From: Parabacteroides merdae ATCC 43184
GTDB lineage: Bacteria > Bacteroidota > Bacteroidia > Bacteroidales > Tannerellaceae
DNA: 64,000 bases
Reading direction: 5' to 3'
Assembly: GCF_025151215.1 (NCBI RefSeq)
Contig: NZ_CP102286.1
Location: 992,001 to 1,056,000 of the forward strand
The notes beneath the pieces are model-generated. The model was given only the letters and a program-made list of their open reading frames with translations, did no database searches and had not been told where the DNA came from. Below are positions 23,880-32,701 of the stretch, piece by piece. The position numbers were made by a program, and so were the translations under genes. Every line of letters begins with the position of its first letter. The first letter of the stretch is position 1.

Positions 23880-26406
23880 ACTTCTTCAGCCGTTTTTCCA
23901 GCAATCGCATATAGTAGCCGCCGACGACTGAACGGGCCTGGAATCCACGTTGTGTTCCGTCGGAAGTGTAATGCCAGTCGCTCAACGGGACGCGTGAGGT
24001 CGTTTCGTTGGCGTATTTCCAGACCGGAAGCATGAACGTTTCAAAATCGGCCGTATTGCCGGTCAGGCAGGCACTCCACAGAATCCAGTCGGATTTGGTA
24101 TAATCTTCGCGGTTGTCCAGCGGCAGACCGTATTTGTTTTGTCTGGTCTTGTAGTAAGCTGTTTCCGTTTCAGCTATTTCCGAAGGGAATATATTCAGAT
24201 CTAACAAGCGGTCCCAAACCAAATTATATTTCTGACTCCATGTACCGGACTTATCGAAGGTCAGCTTATAGTGATCCCCGTCTTTTGCCATCGCAATCCA
24301 TTTGCCAGCCATTTCACGAGCTGTCGCCAGATAAGAATCCGCTATTTCCTTCTTTCCCAACATCCCGGCCATCTTGCCGTAGCCGGCTATCCCCATGATC
24401 GCCTTGATGGACAGGTTGGTGTTGTGAGCGAAGTGACCGGCGAAATCGTCCGTACATAACTGGTTGTCCGGGTCAAGCCCCTCTTTTTTCAGGTAATCGG
24501 CCCAGGTTGTCAACACATCCCAATGTTTGGCCGCATAATCCGCATTTCCTTCGATTATCGCAATGGCTGTCGCGAGGATCAGCATATTGCCGGATTCTTC
24601 GACCGGCATATCGCCGCCGTAGGTCTGTCCGTTAGCCTGCGGATACGTGCCGACATCGTGTGAGGGGAAAGGCTTGTTCCATCTGCCACTTTCGCTGTAG
24701 TAAAAGATCGGGTTCATCATCCCCTTCAGGAGCTCGGGGTTATAGCATAAGAACATCGGTGCCGAAGGGTAGGTGATATCGACCGTCCCGATCGAACCGT
24801 TGCTGAAATTCTCTTTCGACAGGAATAGCAGGTTGCCTTCCTTGTCTGTCACTAACTTATGGGCGGAAATGGCCTGGCGATAGGCCAGGGCGCACAGCTC
24901 GGCATATTTTTGTCCGCCGGCGGCCGCTGTTTCCTGCATCAGGCGTCCGTCGAAGTCCGCACACCGTTTCATCATTCCGGCATACTCTTTCTGGCCTTTG
25001 GCGAAGGCATCGAAAATGTCCGTCTGCCCGTTGTGCTTCCAGTATGCCATCCGGTTGTCATTGAAATACTGGATCGCATACAGATCGTCATATCCGATCA
25101 ACAAGTGCCCTGACACGGTCTTTTCGTTTACCTTGCCCAGGTTGTCGGAGTAGGCGAGGACTGTCATCTGTTTTTCCATATCCGGAGACACATTCTCTGC
25201 CTTGCCGGACAGTTTGCCGTCGGACATGAATGCTTTTTTGGCAGCATAATATTCGTCTATGGCAACTGTCACATCCGGGGATTGTACGGCTGAAAGATAG
25301 AAATAGCCCCAGTCGATGCGAAGGTCGTCTCCCTTCTTGCCCAAAACTTCCTGGTCGACAGAGCCGGTCTTCAGATAGACATACCCGTCTTTTTCGATCT
25401 TTTCGAAGGTGACAGGCTGGTCTGTCGTGTTGACGGCCCATTGCGGAGTCGCTTCGAGGTATAACTGGACTTCGTGTGTCCGACCATCTAACGAACGGGC
25501 CTGATACGTGATATAATTGTACGGGGCGGTCATGGCCTCCAGGTCGTCCATCAGCATCGGAGCAGTGAAGATCAAATCCAGTTCGACAGGGCCGCATTCG
25601 AACGTATAGTACGTCTGTGTCGGCATGACGGTGGTCGCCGTCTGGACCGCTTTATTGTCAAACGTGTCTCCCCGTTTTACCTTCTTCATGATTCCCATGT
25701 CCACGTATGCACCTCCTCCGTTGTTGCGGCAGTGGGCAGCCAGGATGTTCCCCGTCGGTTTGAGCGTGTTGGCCACTTCCTGCGGGATTTCCTTCAGCAG
25801 GTCGTAATCCAACCCGTTGCCGGTTACGGCCACCTGCTTACCGTTGATGTACAACTCGATGTTGTCGTCGTGCGAATATTGCAGGAACAGATCTTCCTTA
25901 TCCGTCCCCTCAGGCCAGTCGAACGAGCGGCGTACCCAGATGTCGCCGTCTTGCCAGGGAGTGGAGCGATACGGATTATCGTCTGTCCCGAATGCCGCCT
26001 TGCCTGTTTTCCAGCCTTTTGTCTCGTAATCGACGGCGGTCCATTCTCCCTCCGGCAGCTCGAATGTGTAGGTCGCCTCCCATAAGCCGGAAACCGCCGT
26101 ACCGATAACCGGCGTCACCTCTACTTTATCCGCTCCCATGAACCGGTATGAAACGCCGTCTACACGCAGGCTTCCCAACAGAGGGAAGTTACGGCCGGTC
26201 CAGTGGCGCACGCTTTCTTCGTTCAGGTGGTCGGCAAACGACCAGGCGCTGGTGTACGGGTCGATCGTTACCAGCGGTGTTGCCGGCGCCCGTAATTCGT
26301 TTTTGGCAGCAGGGGCATATACTTCGTTTGCGATACGCGTGTTCGACGAACAAGCACTCAGCAAAGCGACCGTACAAGCCGATAGCAGCATGATTTGTCT
26401 TTTCAT
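23878..26406 (-). CDS. Exported GtaA-like glutaminase lipoprotein (DUF4965/DUF1793)
   Basis: The 842-residue protein has a lipoprotein signal with lipobox LLSAC (cysteine near residue 19), so it is probably on the outer membrane or periplasmic. From memory of the family, the layout is an N-terminal DUF4964-like strand region (PLVTIDPYTSAWSFADHLNEE), a galactose-binding-like section around 140-260 (FLQYSHDDNIELYINGKQVA), DUF5127, then an all-helical DUF4965/DUF1793 catalytic-type region (CTDDFAGHFAHNTNLSIKAIMG near 660). Fungal homologues are glutaminases; activity in Bacteroidales is not established. It is monocistronic. Confidence 0.88.
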   Translation of the reverse strand: MKRQIMLLSACTVALLSACSSNTRIANEVYAPAAKNELRAPATPLVTIDPYTSAWSFADHLNEESVRHWTGRNFPLLGSLRVDGVSYRFMGADKVEVTPVIGTAVSGLWEATYTFELPEGEWTAVDYETKGWKTGKAAFGTDDNPYRSTPWQDGDIWVRRSFDWPEGTDKEDLFLQYSHDDNIELYINGKQVAVTGNGLDYDLLKEIPQEVANTLKPTGNILAAHCRNNGGGAYVDMGIMKKVKRGDTFDNKAVQTATTVMPTQTYYTFECGPVELDLIFTAPMLMDDLEAMTAPYNYITYQARSLDGRTHEVQLYLEATPQWAVNTTDQPVTFEKIEKDGYVYLKTGSVDQEVLGKKGDDLRIDWGYFYLSAVQSPDVTVAIDEYYAAKKAFMSDGKLSGKAENVSPDMEKQMTVLAYSDNLGKVNEKTVSGHLLIGYDDLYAIQYFNDNRMAYWKHNGQTDIFDAFAKGQKEYAGMMKRCADFDGRLMQETAAAGGQKYAELCALAYRQAISAHKLVTDKEGNLLFLSKENFSNGSIGTVDITYPSAPMFLCYNPELLKGMMNPIFYYSESGRWNKPFPSHDVGTYPQANGQTYGGDMPVEESGNMLILATAIAIIEGNADYAAKHWDVLTTWADYLKKEGLDPDNQLCTDDFAGHFAHNTNLSIKAIMGIAGYGKMAGMLGKKEIADSYLATAREMAGKWIAMAKDGDHYKLTFDKSGTWSQKYNLVWDRLLDLNIFPSEIAETETAYYKTRQNKYGLPLDNREDYTKSDWILWSACLTGNTADFETFMLPVWKYANETTSRVPLSDWHYTSDGTQRGFQARSVVGGYYMRLLEKRLKK

Positions 26407-26881
26407 TTTGTCTTTACCTTAAATTATTGATGATTTTAAATAATCTTCCCCTTTTTCGGTTGCCCGAAATTAAAAATAAAAAGCGATAGTCGGAAGCAAC
26501 AAAGTTCTGCTACCGGCATATTGCAAGATTATTGAAAGCATTTGCATGATTTTTAAAATATCAAAATGTCATTACGACCCCATGTAAATCGGATTAGTAC
26601 CCCATATATTTGGAATTACTATAGCGGGTGATATTTTTTAACGTTTCTATTTAAACTGGGGAGTGGCTGTTTTGCTGACGAAATGATATCGGGCAAGGCA
26701 GACATTGTTTTCATGGGCGGAGTAGAACCTCGCCTCTACGGGAGACCTTGAAATAACTTTTTTTGTGCTTCTTCTGTATGTGTATGTGATGGATAACGTT
26801 TATTTTTGTCGGTTACAGCAGTGCTGTTGTGGAATAGTGATAAGAATAGTTGATAAAATTAGGCTTTTTAGGCAAAAATCG
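26407..26881. promoter_or_regulatory. Divergent regulatory region with paired CCCCAT sites
   Basis: The 475-base gap holds the leaders of the glutaminase (minus) and the EptA-like gene (plus). Two CCCCAT sites lie 22 bp apart (26578 and 26600), and similar paired sites occur at 31091/31111. TATTTTTG at 26801-26808 is a plausible -7 element for the EptA-like gene. I found no sigma-54 motif here and no further gene. Confidence 0.45.
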
Positions 26882-28600
26882 ATGAGGTACTTTACTAATA
26901 TTTTACGTTGGATATCTTCACAGGAACACTTATATTTCTTGTTCGGCTTGCTTTTCATCATTCCGAACTGTGTTTTTCTGTTCACAGAGCCTTTACCTGT
27001 TCCGGTGGGCCTTGCTTCTATCGTCATGCCGTTGGCGTTCTGGATGGGAGTTCTGCTGCTGGCGCGTAAACCCGGAGTGGTGGTCTGGTGTCTGTTGCCG
27101 AAAATCATACTGGACGGAGGCCAGTTGGTCCTGTTGTATCTTTTCGGCGAGTCGGTGATAGCCGTGGACATGTTCCTGAATCTGACAAGTTCGAATGCTT
27201 CCGAAGCAAGCGAATTATTAGGAAATATTTTTCTTGTCATCGTTTGCGTCTTTTTCTTTTATACGCTTCCTACCTTGTGGCTGGCCACGCGTTCAATCCG
27301 CATGAAAGACAGGCTGACTGCCGTGTTCCGCAAGCGGTGGGCGTTCAGAAGCTTGGGGCTTTTCGGAGTGGGGGTGCTGCTCTGTTTCCTGCCTTCTTGG
27401 CAAAAGCATAGTTTCTCGCTCAAGAACGATGTTTATCCGGTCAATGCGCTTTATAATCTCTATTTTGCGATTACCAAATCGAACAAAAACGCCAACTATT
27501 CCATCTCTTCTGCCGATTTCAGGTTCAACTCGGTCCGGACGGGACAGGCGGATGGCAAGCGCGAGATTTACGTGCTTGTGGTGGGAGAGACTTCGCGGGC
27601 TATGGAATGGAGCTTGTATGGATATGAACGCAATACGACTCCGCGTATGGAAGGACTCGATGGTCTGGTACATTTTACGGATGTTGTGACGCAATCCAAC
27701 AATACGCACAAAAGTGTTCCGATCATCCTGTCTGCCGCTAGTGCGGAAAACTATGGCGTGATATATGACGAGAAAAGCATCGTTACCGCTTTCAAGGAAG
27801 CAGGTTTCCGTACGCTTGTCATTGCCAACCAGAAACTGACTACTTCGATGATCGGGGCTTTCTACCGGGAGGCTGATACGTTTATCGATATGAGCACGTT
27901 CAACACCGGATCGTATCTGACCTCATTGTATGATGCCGCCCTTTTGCCGTATTTGGAAAAGGAACTGGATAAATCGGACGAGGATATGTTTATCGTCCTC
28001 CATACATACGGGTCGCATTTCAATTATCATGAGCGTTATCCGGCTGAGTTCCGGATTTATACGCCGGATAAGGCCGAAGGCATCCGCCAATCCTATAAGA
28101 AGGAACTGCGTAATGCTTACGACAATTCGATCCGTTATACGGATTATGTTTTGGGAGAAATCGTCGACATGTTGAAAAAGAAGGAGGTTTGTGCGTCGAT
28201 GCTTTATCTGAGCGATCACGGAGAAGATATTTTCGATGATGCACGTGCTCGTTACCTGCATGCTTCGCCTATACCGACTTATTATCAGCTCCATATCCCG
28301 TATATCATCTGGTTCTCGGACGATTATCGGACCGTTTTTCCGGAGAAATACCGGACGGCGATCTCTCACGGGGCTTATCCGGTCAGCACGAACAGTGTGT
28401 TCCATACGGTATTGGATATTGCCGGTGTCCGGACTTCGGTATCCGATTCCACACTGGCCCTGACCAACCCAGCTTTTGCCGTTCGTGACCGTATGTTTCT
28501 CGGTGATCACGACGAACCTGTCCCGTTCTGGAAGGTTGGATTGAAGAAAGCGGATTTCGTTATGTTGGACAAATGGAAAATAGCTTATAGGAAAGACTAA
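26882..28600 (+). CDS. Phosphoethanolamine transferase (EptA/sulfatase family)
   Basis: An inner-membrane enzyme that adds phosphoethanolamine to lipid A or another envelope glycan. The 572-residue protein has about five N-terminal membrane segments (LYFLFGLLFIIPNCVFLF onward), then a periplasmic sulfatase-fold domain. Catalytic features include VLVVGETSRAMEWSLYGY (metal site) and the nucleophile region TQSNNTHKSVPIILSA, plus LHTYGSHFNYHERYP and YLSDHGEDIFDD. The start MRYFTNILRW is placed after a -7-like element. The stop overlaps the next start by one base (TAATG), so it is translationally linked to the hybrid kinase, suggesting regulated lipid A modification. Confidence 0.93.
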   Translation: MRYFTNILRWISSQEHLYFLFGLLFIIPNCVFLFTEPLPVPVGLASIVMPLAFWMGVLLLARKPGVVVWCLLPKIILDGGQLVLLYLFGESVIAVDMFLNLTSSNASEASELLGNIFLVIVCVFFFYTLPTLWLATRSIRMKDRLTAVFRKRWAFRSLGLFGVGVLLCFLPSWQKHSFSLKNDVYPVNALYNLYFAITKSNKNANYSISSADFRFNSVRTGQADGKREIYVLVVGETSRAMEWSLYGYERNTTPRMEGLDGLVHFTDVVTQSNNTHKSVPIILSAASAENYGVIYDEKSIVTAFKEAGFRTLVIANQKLTTSMIGAFYREADTFIDMSTFNTGSYLTSLYDAALLPYLEKELDKSDEDMFIVLHTYGSHFNYHERYPAEFRIYTPDKAEGIRQSYKKELRNAYDNSIRYTDYVLGEIVDMLKKKEVCASMLYLSDHGEDIFDDARARYLHASPIPTYYQLHIPYIIWFSDDYRTVFPEKYRTAISHGAYPVSTNSVFHTVLDIAGVRTSVSDSTLALTNPAFAVRDRMFLGDHDEPVPFWKVGLKKADFVMLDKWKIAYRKD

Positions 28601-31083
28601 TGAGCGCACAGAATGGACATATTACAAGTAAAGTCATATTGGGATACCTGTTATTGATCCTGATAGCCGTGTGTTCGGTCGTTTATATTTATAACATTAT
28701 CGAACAGTTTGCTGGCGAAGACGACCCGAACAACAAATCGAGGGAGAAGGTTTATCTCGTGACCAACACTCTGTCGTTACTCTACGAAAGCGAAGCGCTC
28801 GGACAAATGGTCGGGTTTCCACAGGGGGAAATCAAGCATTTCAACCGCACGCTGAACAAGGCTTTGCAGAATATGGATTCCTTGCGTACATTAGTGTCGA
28901 ATCCCGCACTATATCCCAAGATCGACACGATCGATATGTTGATCGAGCAGAAGCGTTGGAACACGCGCCGCCTGTTGGAAACCTGGCGTGAGACGAACGC
29001 GGAACATCTGTATACCCAAAACATCGAGAAGGTGATCGCCCGGCAAGATACGATGATCCGGCAGGTCGAAATACAGGAGCGCGTGATCGTGCACCAGGAT
29101 TCCGTGAAAACTCCTCAGCCCCATAAGCACCGTGGCTTTTTCCGCCGGCTCGCCGATGCATTCTCACCGCCTAAAGAGGATTCGACTGTTATCGTGAATA
29201 CGACCCGGCAGATCGTGACTGATACGTTGGTGAATTCCTTCAACCCGGCAGACACGATCGTGACGGTCCTGAAAAATTTGCAGGACAGTGTGGCCGATCA
29301 GCGTAAACAGCTTGTCGACCAGCTTTTAGAGCGTGCCGCTAACTTGCGTTATAATAATAGCATCATCACGAGCCGAATCAACCAGATGTTGCGCGATATA
29401 GAAGAAGAGGAGATGAACGCGTCGATGGAGCGTGTTGTGAAGAAACAGGAGGTGCTGCGCGAAACCTCTTATCTCATTGGCGGCATCGCTATCCTGTCGC
29501 TGATTATCGTGGTGGTCTTTATCATTCTGATCACGCGTGATATCTCCAGGAGCCAGTATTACCGGCAGCAATTGGAGAAAGCCAAGCAATATGCCGAAGA
29601 CCTGCTCCATAGCCGGGAGAAGTTGATGCTGACGATCAGCCACGATATCCGTGCGCCGCTCTCGTCCATAATCGGTTATATAGAACTGCTGCTGCGCCGT
29701 CGTCCGGACGAAAGGCAACGTTATTATTTGGAAAATATGACTGGATCGGCCAATCATATCCTTTCTCTGGTGAACGGTTTGCTTGATTTTCATCGATTGG
29801 AATCGGGGCAGATGGAGATACAGAACGTGCCTTTCAGCGTACGTACGCTTTTTAATGAAATATACGGGAGCTTCCGCCCGATAGCCGAGGCGAAAGGACT
29901 TGCTTTTGTTCTGAATATGAAGGAGGAAGGGATGGATCGCATCTATTCAGGTGATCCGATACGCCTCCGCCAGATAGTCAGCAACCTATTGTCTAACGCT
30001 GTCAAGTTTACTCATGAAGGTCGTATCGTTTTGATAGTCAAATTGTCAATTCTCAATTCTCAATTGACAATTACTGTCTCCGACTCCGGTGTCGGGATTC
30101 CGGAAGAAGAACAGGAAAAAATTTTCGGCGAGTTTGCCCGTCTGTCGGGAACCGAAAAGGAAGAAGGTTTCGGTCTCGGACTTTCCATCACCCGCAAGCT
30201 GATTGAACTGATGGGAGGAACCTTGTCGCTAAAGAGTGTTCCGGGAAAAGGAAGTGATTTTACGATTGTCCTGCCTTTGCGGGAATCGGAAGTGCAGACG
30301 TTGCATGCCACGCCTGCCATAGAGGAGGAAGACGAAACGGAGACCGGGGGGTTCGAAGGGCGCGAAATCTTTTGTTTGCTGGTCGATGACGATCCGTTGC
30401 AGCTGGCACTGACGGAAGAGTTTTTGAAACGGAACCATGTGGAGGTCACCAGTTGTTCAAATCCGTTTGCTGTGGTCGATATTTTGCGTAATAGTTCTTT
30501 CGACGCGATCATAACCGATATACAGATGCCGGGCATGGATGGGTACGGCCTGCTTAACGTCATTCGTTCGTCGGGTGTCCCCGGTACAGATACTGTGCCT
30601 GTCATCGCGCTTTCAGCCAGTGTGGAAAACGAGAATACACATTATTTGGAAGTCGGTTTCACCGGATTCCTAAATAAGCCTTTCACGGCTAAGCAGTTGA
30701 TCGCTTTGTTGAATAACCTGTTGCAAGCGGATATACAAGCCGAGGTGTCGCCTGAATTCAATTTTGATTCGCTTACTGCTTTTGCCGGCGAAGACAAAGA
30801 AGCTTCCGCTTCCATTATCCGGACTTTTGCCGAGGAGACGAACAAGAGCGTTTCGTTGCTACAACAAGCTTTGGAGAAGACCGACCGTGCACAGGCTGCC
30901 AAAATCTCCCATAAGCTAATCCCGCTTTTCACCATGTTGGGAGCTTCCGATTTGGTAGCCCAACTGAGAATCCTTGAGAAGAACGACGAGGCACTGACAG
31001 ACGAAGGTTGGAAGCGGCTTTTATTTGAAGTGATCCGGCAGGCGGGTGTTGTTGTGGGCCAGGCTGTGGAACGGTATCTGTAG
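28600..31083 (+). CDS. Hybrid sensor histidine kinase with receiver and HPt domains
   Basis: An inner-membrane sensor. The 827 residues comprise a membrane segment near 12-30, a large coiled periplasmic sensor (about 35-280), a second membrane segment (YLIGGIAILSLIIVVVFIILI near 290), HisKA with SHDIRAPLSSIIGYIELL, HATPase_c with NLLSNAVKFTHEG and GFGLGLSITRKLIELMGG, a receiver with LLVDDDPLQLALTEEF and ITDIQMPGMDGYG, and a C-terminal HPt (AKISHKLIPLFTMLGA). The end-of-chain phosphate probably goes to the sigma-54 regulator at 32702. Within HATPase_c, LSILNSQLTITV is read from a repeat dyad at 30041-30072. It overlaps the EptA-like gene by one base. Confidence 0.95.
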   Translation: MSAQNGHITSKVILGYLLLILIAVCSVVYIYNIIEQFAGEDDPNNKSREKVYLVTNTLSLLYESEALGQMVGFPQGEIKHFNRTLNKALQNMDSLRTLVSNPALYPKIDTIDMLIEQKRWNTRRLLETWRETNAEHLYTQNIEKVIARQDTMIRQVEIQERVIVHQDSVKTPQPHKHRGFFRRLADAFSPPKEDSTVIVNTTRQIVTDTLVNSFNPADTIVTVLKNLQDSVADQRKQLVDQLLERAANLRYNNSIITSRINQMLRDIEEEEMNASMERVVKKQEVLRETSYLIGGIAILSLIIVVVFIILITRDISRSQYYRQQLEKAKQYAEDLLHSREKLMLTISHDIRAPLSSIIGYIELLLRRRPDERQRYYLENMTGSANHILSLVNGLLDFHRLESGQMEIQNVPFSVRTLFNEIYGSFRPIAEAKGLAFVLNMKEEGMDRIYSGDPIRLRQIVSNLLSNAVKFTHEGRIVLIVKLSILNSQLTITVSDSGVGIPEEEQEKIFGEFARLSGTEKEEGFGLGLSITRKLIELMGGTLSLKSVPGKGSDFTIVLPLRESEVQTLHATPAIEEEDETETGGFEGREIFCLLVDDDPLQLALTEEFLKRNHVEVTSCSNPFAVVDILRNSSFDAIITDIQMPGMDGYGLLNVIRSSGVPGTDTVPVIALSASVENENTHYLEVGFTGFLNKPFTAKQLIALLNNLLQADIQAEVSPEFNFDSLTAFAGEDKEASASIIRTFAEETNKSVSLLQQALEKTDRAQAAKISHKLIPLFTMLGASDLVAQLRILEKNDEALTDEGWKRLLFEVIRQAGVVVGQAVERYL
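30041..30072. repeat. Family A dyad inside the kinase coding sequence
   Basis: AATTGTCAATT (30041-30051) and AATTGACAATT (30062-30072) form an 11-bp perfect inverted repeat with a 10-base loop. It is in frame and codes for part of the HATPase_c fold without disrupting the surrounding motifs. Confidence 0.8.
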
Positions 31084-31213
31084 AAAAATTCCCCATATAT
31101 GTCCACAATTCCCCATTCGTGACGTTGTAATAAATAGCTTCAGTAAAACATTCTGGGCGACTTCTCTGTTAGAATAGAAGAGTTTACAAAAACAGGCTGT
31201 GTGTCAGGCTGAG

Positions 31214-31232
31214 TTTGGCACGATATTCGCTT
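31214..31232 (+). promoter_or_regulatory. Sigma-54 (RpoN) promoter
   Basis: TTTGGCACGATATTCGCTT carries GG at 31217-31218 and GC at 31229-31230 with the required 10-base gap, and matches TGGCACG closely. It is the only convincing sigma-54 site I found in the window and lies between the hybrid kinase and the regulator that could activate it. Paired ATTCCCCAT sites 97-128 bases upstream could bind that regulator. Confidence 0.75.
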
Positions 31233-31241
31233 CTTTTATAG

Positions 31242-31350
31242 CAAGAAGCGGAAGTGGACGTTTCTACATTAAAAAAACCGTTTTAAAGTATGTTCGAGTA
31301 TCTATTTTAAGTCTGCAAACAAAAAGAGCGCCTGAATGGTGCTTTTTTTG
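31242..31350 (+). ncRNA. Candidate sigma-54-dependent small RNA (about 109 nt)
   Basis: The sigma-54 promoter would start RNA near 31242, and an intrinsic terminator ends at about 31350. The segment has no start codon with a worthwhile reading frame. It opens within a CGCTTCTT/AAGAAGCG hairpin (31228-31249). An alternative is that the promoter drives the DUF418 gene by read-through of a weak terminator, or that the terminator simply ends the kinase transcript. Confidence 0.45.
31321..31350 (+). terminator. Intrinsic terminator between the sigma-54 promoter and the DUF418 gene
   Basis: AGCGCC (31327-31332) pairs with GGTGCT (31338-31343, one G-U) around TGAAT, with an A run before and a T run after (31343-31349). 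Confidence 0.75.
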
Positions 31351-31378
31351 TTTTATATGACTTCTTTATCTACTTTTG
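31348..31378 (+). promoter_or_regulatory. Housekeeping promoter of the DUF418 gene
   Basis: TTG at 31348-31350 and TACTTTTG at 31371-31378 are 20 bp apart; the -33 overlaps the terminator tail. It gives the DUF418 gene its own start independent of the sigma-54 promoter. Confidence 0.6.
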
Positions 31379-31419
31379 TCTTTTGTAAAATCATAAATTA
31401 AAAATCTAAATCGTTATCA

Positions 31420-32592
31420 ATGGAGCATGGACTTTTGGCTAAGTCGCCTCGTATCGAGGTGGTGGATGCATTACGCGGTTTTGCCGTTATGGCTATTATG
31501 TTACTACACAACATCGAACATTTTAATTTTTATGACTTCCCGACAGCTTCTTCGGCTTTTATGGAGGCGATGGATAAAGGAATATGGGAAACATTGTTTT
31601 TTCTCTTTTCCGGGAAAGCTTACGCGATTTTCTCCCTGCTGTTCGGATTCAGCTTTTTTATTCAATATAACAATCAGGCGAAGAAAGGTAAAGACTTCCG
31701 TCTGCGTTTCCTGTGGCGGCTTTTCCTTTTGTTCATTATCGGCTGTTTCAACGGGGCGTTTTTCCCCGGCGACATATTAGTCCTTTATTCTATAATTGGC
31801 GTGGTGCTCGTGTTAGTCTGCAGATGGAGCGACCGAGCGATCCTCATTGCCGCTATTATCCTGATGCTCCAGCCTCTCGAACTCGGCAAGTTTTTCTATG
31901 CGATGATAAATCCTGACTATGTGCCGGCAGCCGGCGTTTGGCGTGTTCATAGCCAACGTATGTATCCGTTCCTTTCGCAGCCGGATTTCTGGGCGATGGT
32001 CAAGTCCAACCTTTGGGACGGCCAGTTGTTCAGCCTGTTGTGGGCATGGGGGTACGGACGTTTTTTCCAGACTGCCTCTTTGTTCCTGTTGGGTATGCTG
32101 ATGGGACGCAGACAGTTGTTTGCCAACCTGTCCGAACATCGGGTTTTTTGGATGCGGACGCTGGTTATCGGTGCGGTCTGCTTTGTCCCGTTGTATTTCA
32201 TTACGGCTTCCCTTCCGGATATGATCTCCAACAAGGCGATGCTGACTCCGATGAACACGGTGGTTTCCTCTTTCCGCAATTTCTCTTTCATGTGTGTGTT
32301 GGTCGCTTGTTTTGTCTTCCTGTGGCAACAAGTTTCGACCCATGAAATGCTGCACGGTTTGGTGCCGTATGGAAAGATGAGTTTAACTAACTATTTGACA
32401 CAGTCTATTATAGGGTCGTTTATCTATTTCGGTTACGGTTTGTCACTTTATAATGTTTTAGGTACGACAGCCAGCTTTGGAGTCGGCGTCCTGTTGTTCA
32501 TCCTCCAGTTAGGTTTCTGCCATTGGTGGTTGAAGAAATTCAAGCAAGGTCCGTTTGAGGGGGCGTGGAAAAAGGCAACTTGGGCATTTTGA
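31420..32592 (+). CDS. DUF418-family integral membrane protein
   Basis: A multi-pass inner-membrane protein of unknown function, related to YeiB. The 390 residues start with RIEVVDALRGFAVMAIMLLHNIEHF, the typical N-terminal block, followed by about ten helices. The DUF418 region lies in the C-terminal half, with VPYGKMSLTNYLTQSIIGSFIYFGYGLSLY near residues 310-340. It lies between the hybrid kinase and the response regulator, so a role in the same envelope response is possible but unproven. Confidence 0.9.
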   Translation: MEHGLLAKSPRIEVVDALRGFAVMAIMLLHNIEHFNFYDFPTASSAFMEAMDKGIWETLFFLFSGKAYAIFSLLFGFSFFIQYNNQAKKGKDFRLRFLWRLFLLFIIGCFNGAFFPGDILVLYSIIGVVLVLVCRWSDRAILIAAIILMLQPLELGKFFYAMINPDYVPAAGVWRVHSQRMYPFLSQPDFWAMVKSNLWDGQLFSLLWAWGYGRFFQTASLFLLGMLMGRRQLFANLSEHRVFWMRTLVIGAVCFVPLYFITASLPDMISNKAMLTPMNTVVSSFRNFSFMCVLVACFVFLWQQVSTHEMLHGLVPYGKMSLTNYLTQSIIGSFIYFGYGLSLYNVLGTTASFGVGVLLFILQLGFCHWWLKKFKQGPFEGAWKKATWAF

Positions 32593-32665
32593 ATTGACAA
32601 TGGACAATTGATAATTGCGGCAAGCGGTATTTAATTGTCCATTGTCCATTGTCAATTATCAATTC
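32591..32665. repeat. AT-rich dyad, family A, overlapping a promoter
   Basis: Arms 32591-32616 and 32633-32665 are inverted runs of GACAATT-like units with a 16-base loop. The right arm supplies the TTG of the response-regulator promoter. The left arm begins at the DUF418 stop codon. Confidence 0.8.
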
Positions 32666-32678
32666 TTAGTTATCTTTG
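32649..32678 (+). promoter_or_regulatory. Promoter of the sigma-54 response regulator
   Basis: TTG at 32649-32651 and TATCTTTG at 32671-32678 are 19 bp apart. The TTG lies in a repeat dyad arm. Confidence 0.8.
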
Positions 32679-32701
32679 TGTACGAAACAAAAAAGAATAA
32701 T

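Noticed and set aside
26640..26760. A possible sigma-54 promoter before the EptA-like gene
   Set aside because: TGGCTGTTTTGC looks similar, but GG and GC are only 7 bases apart instead of 10.
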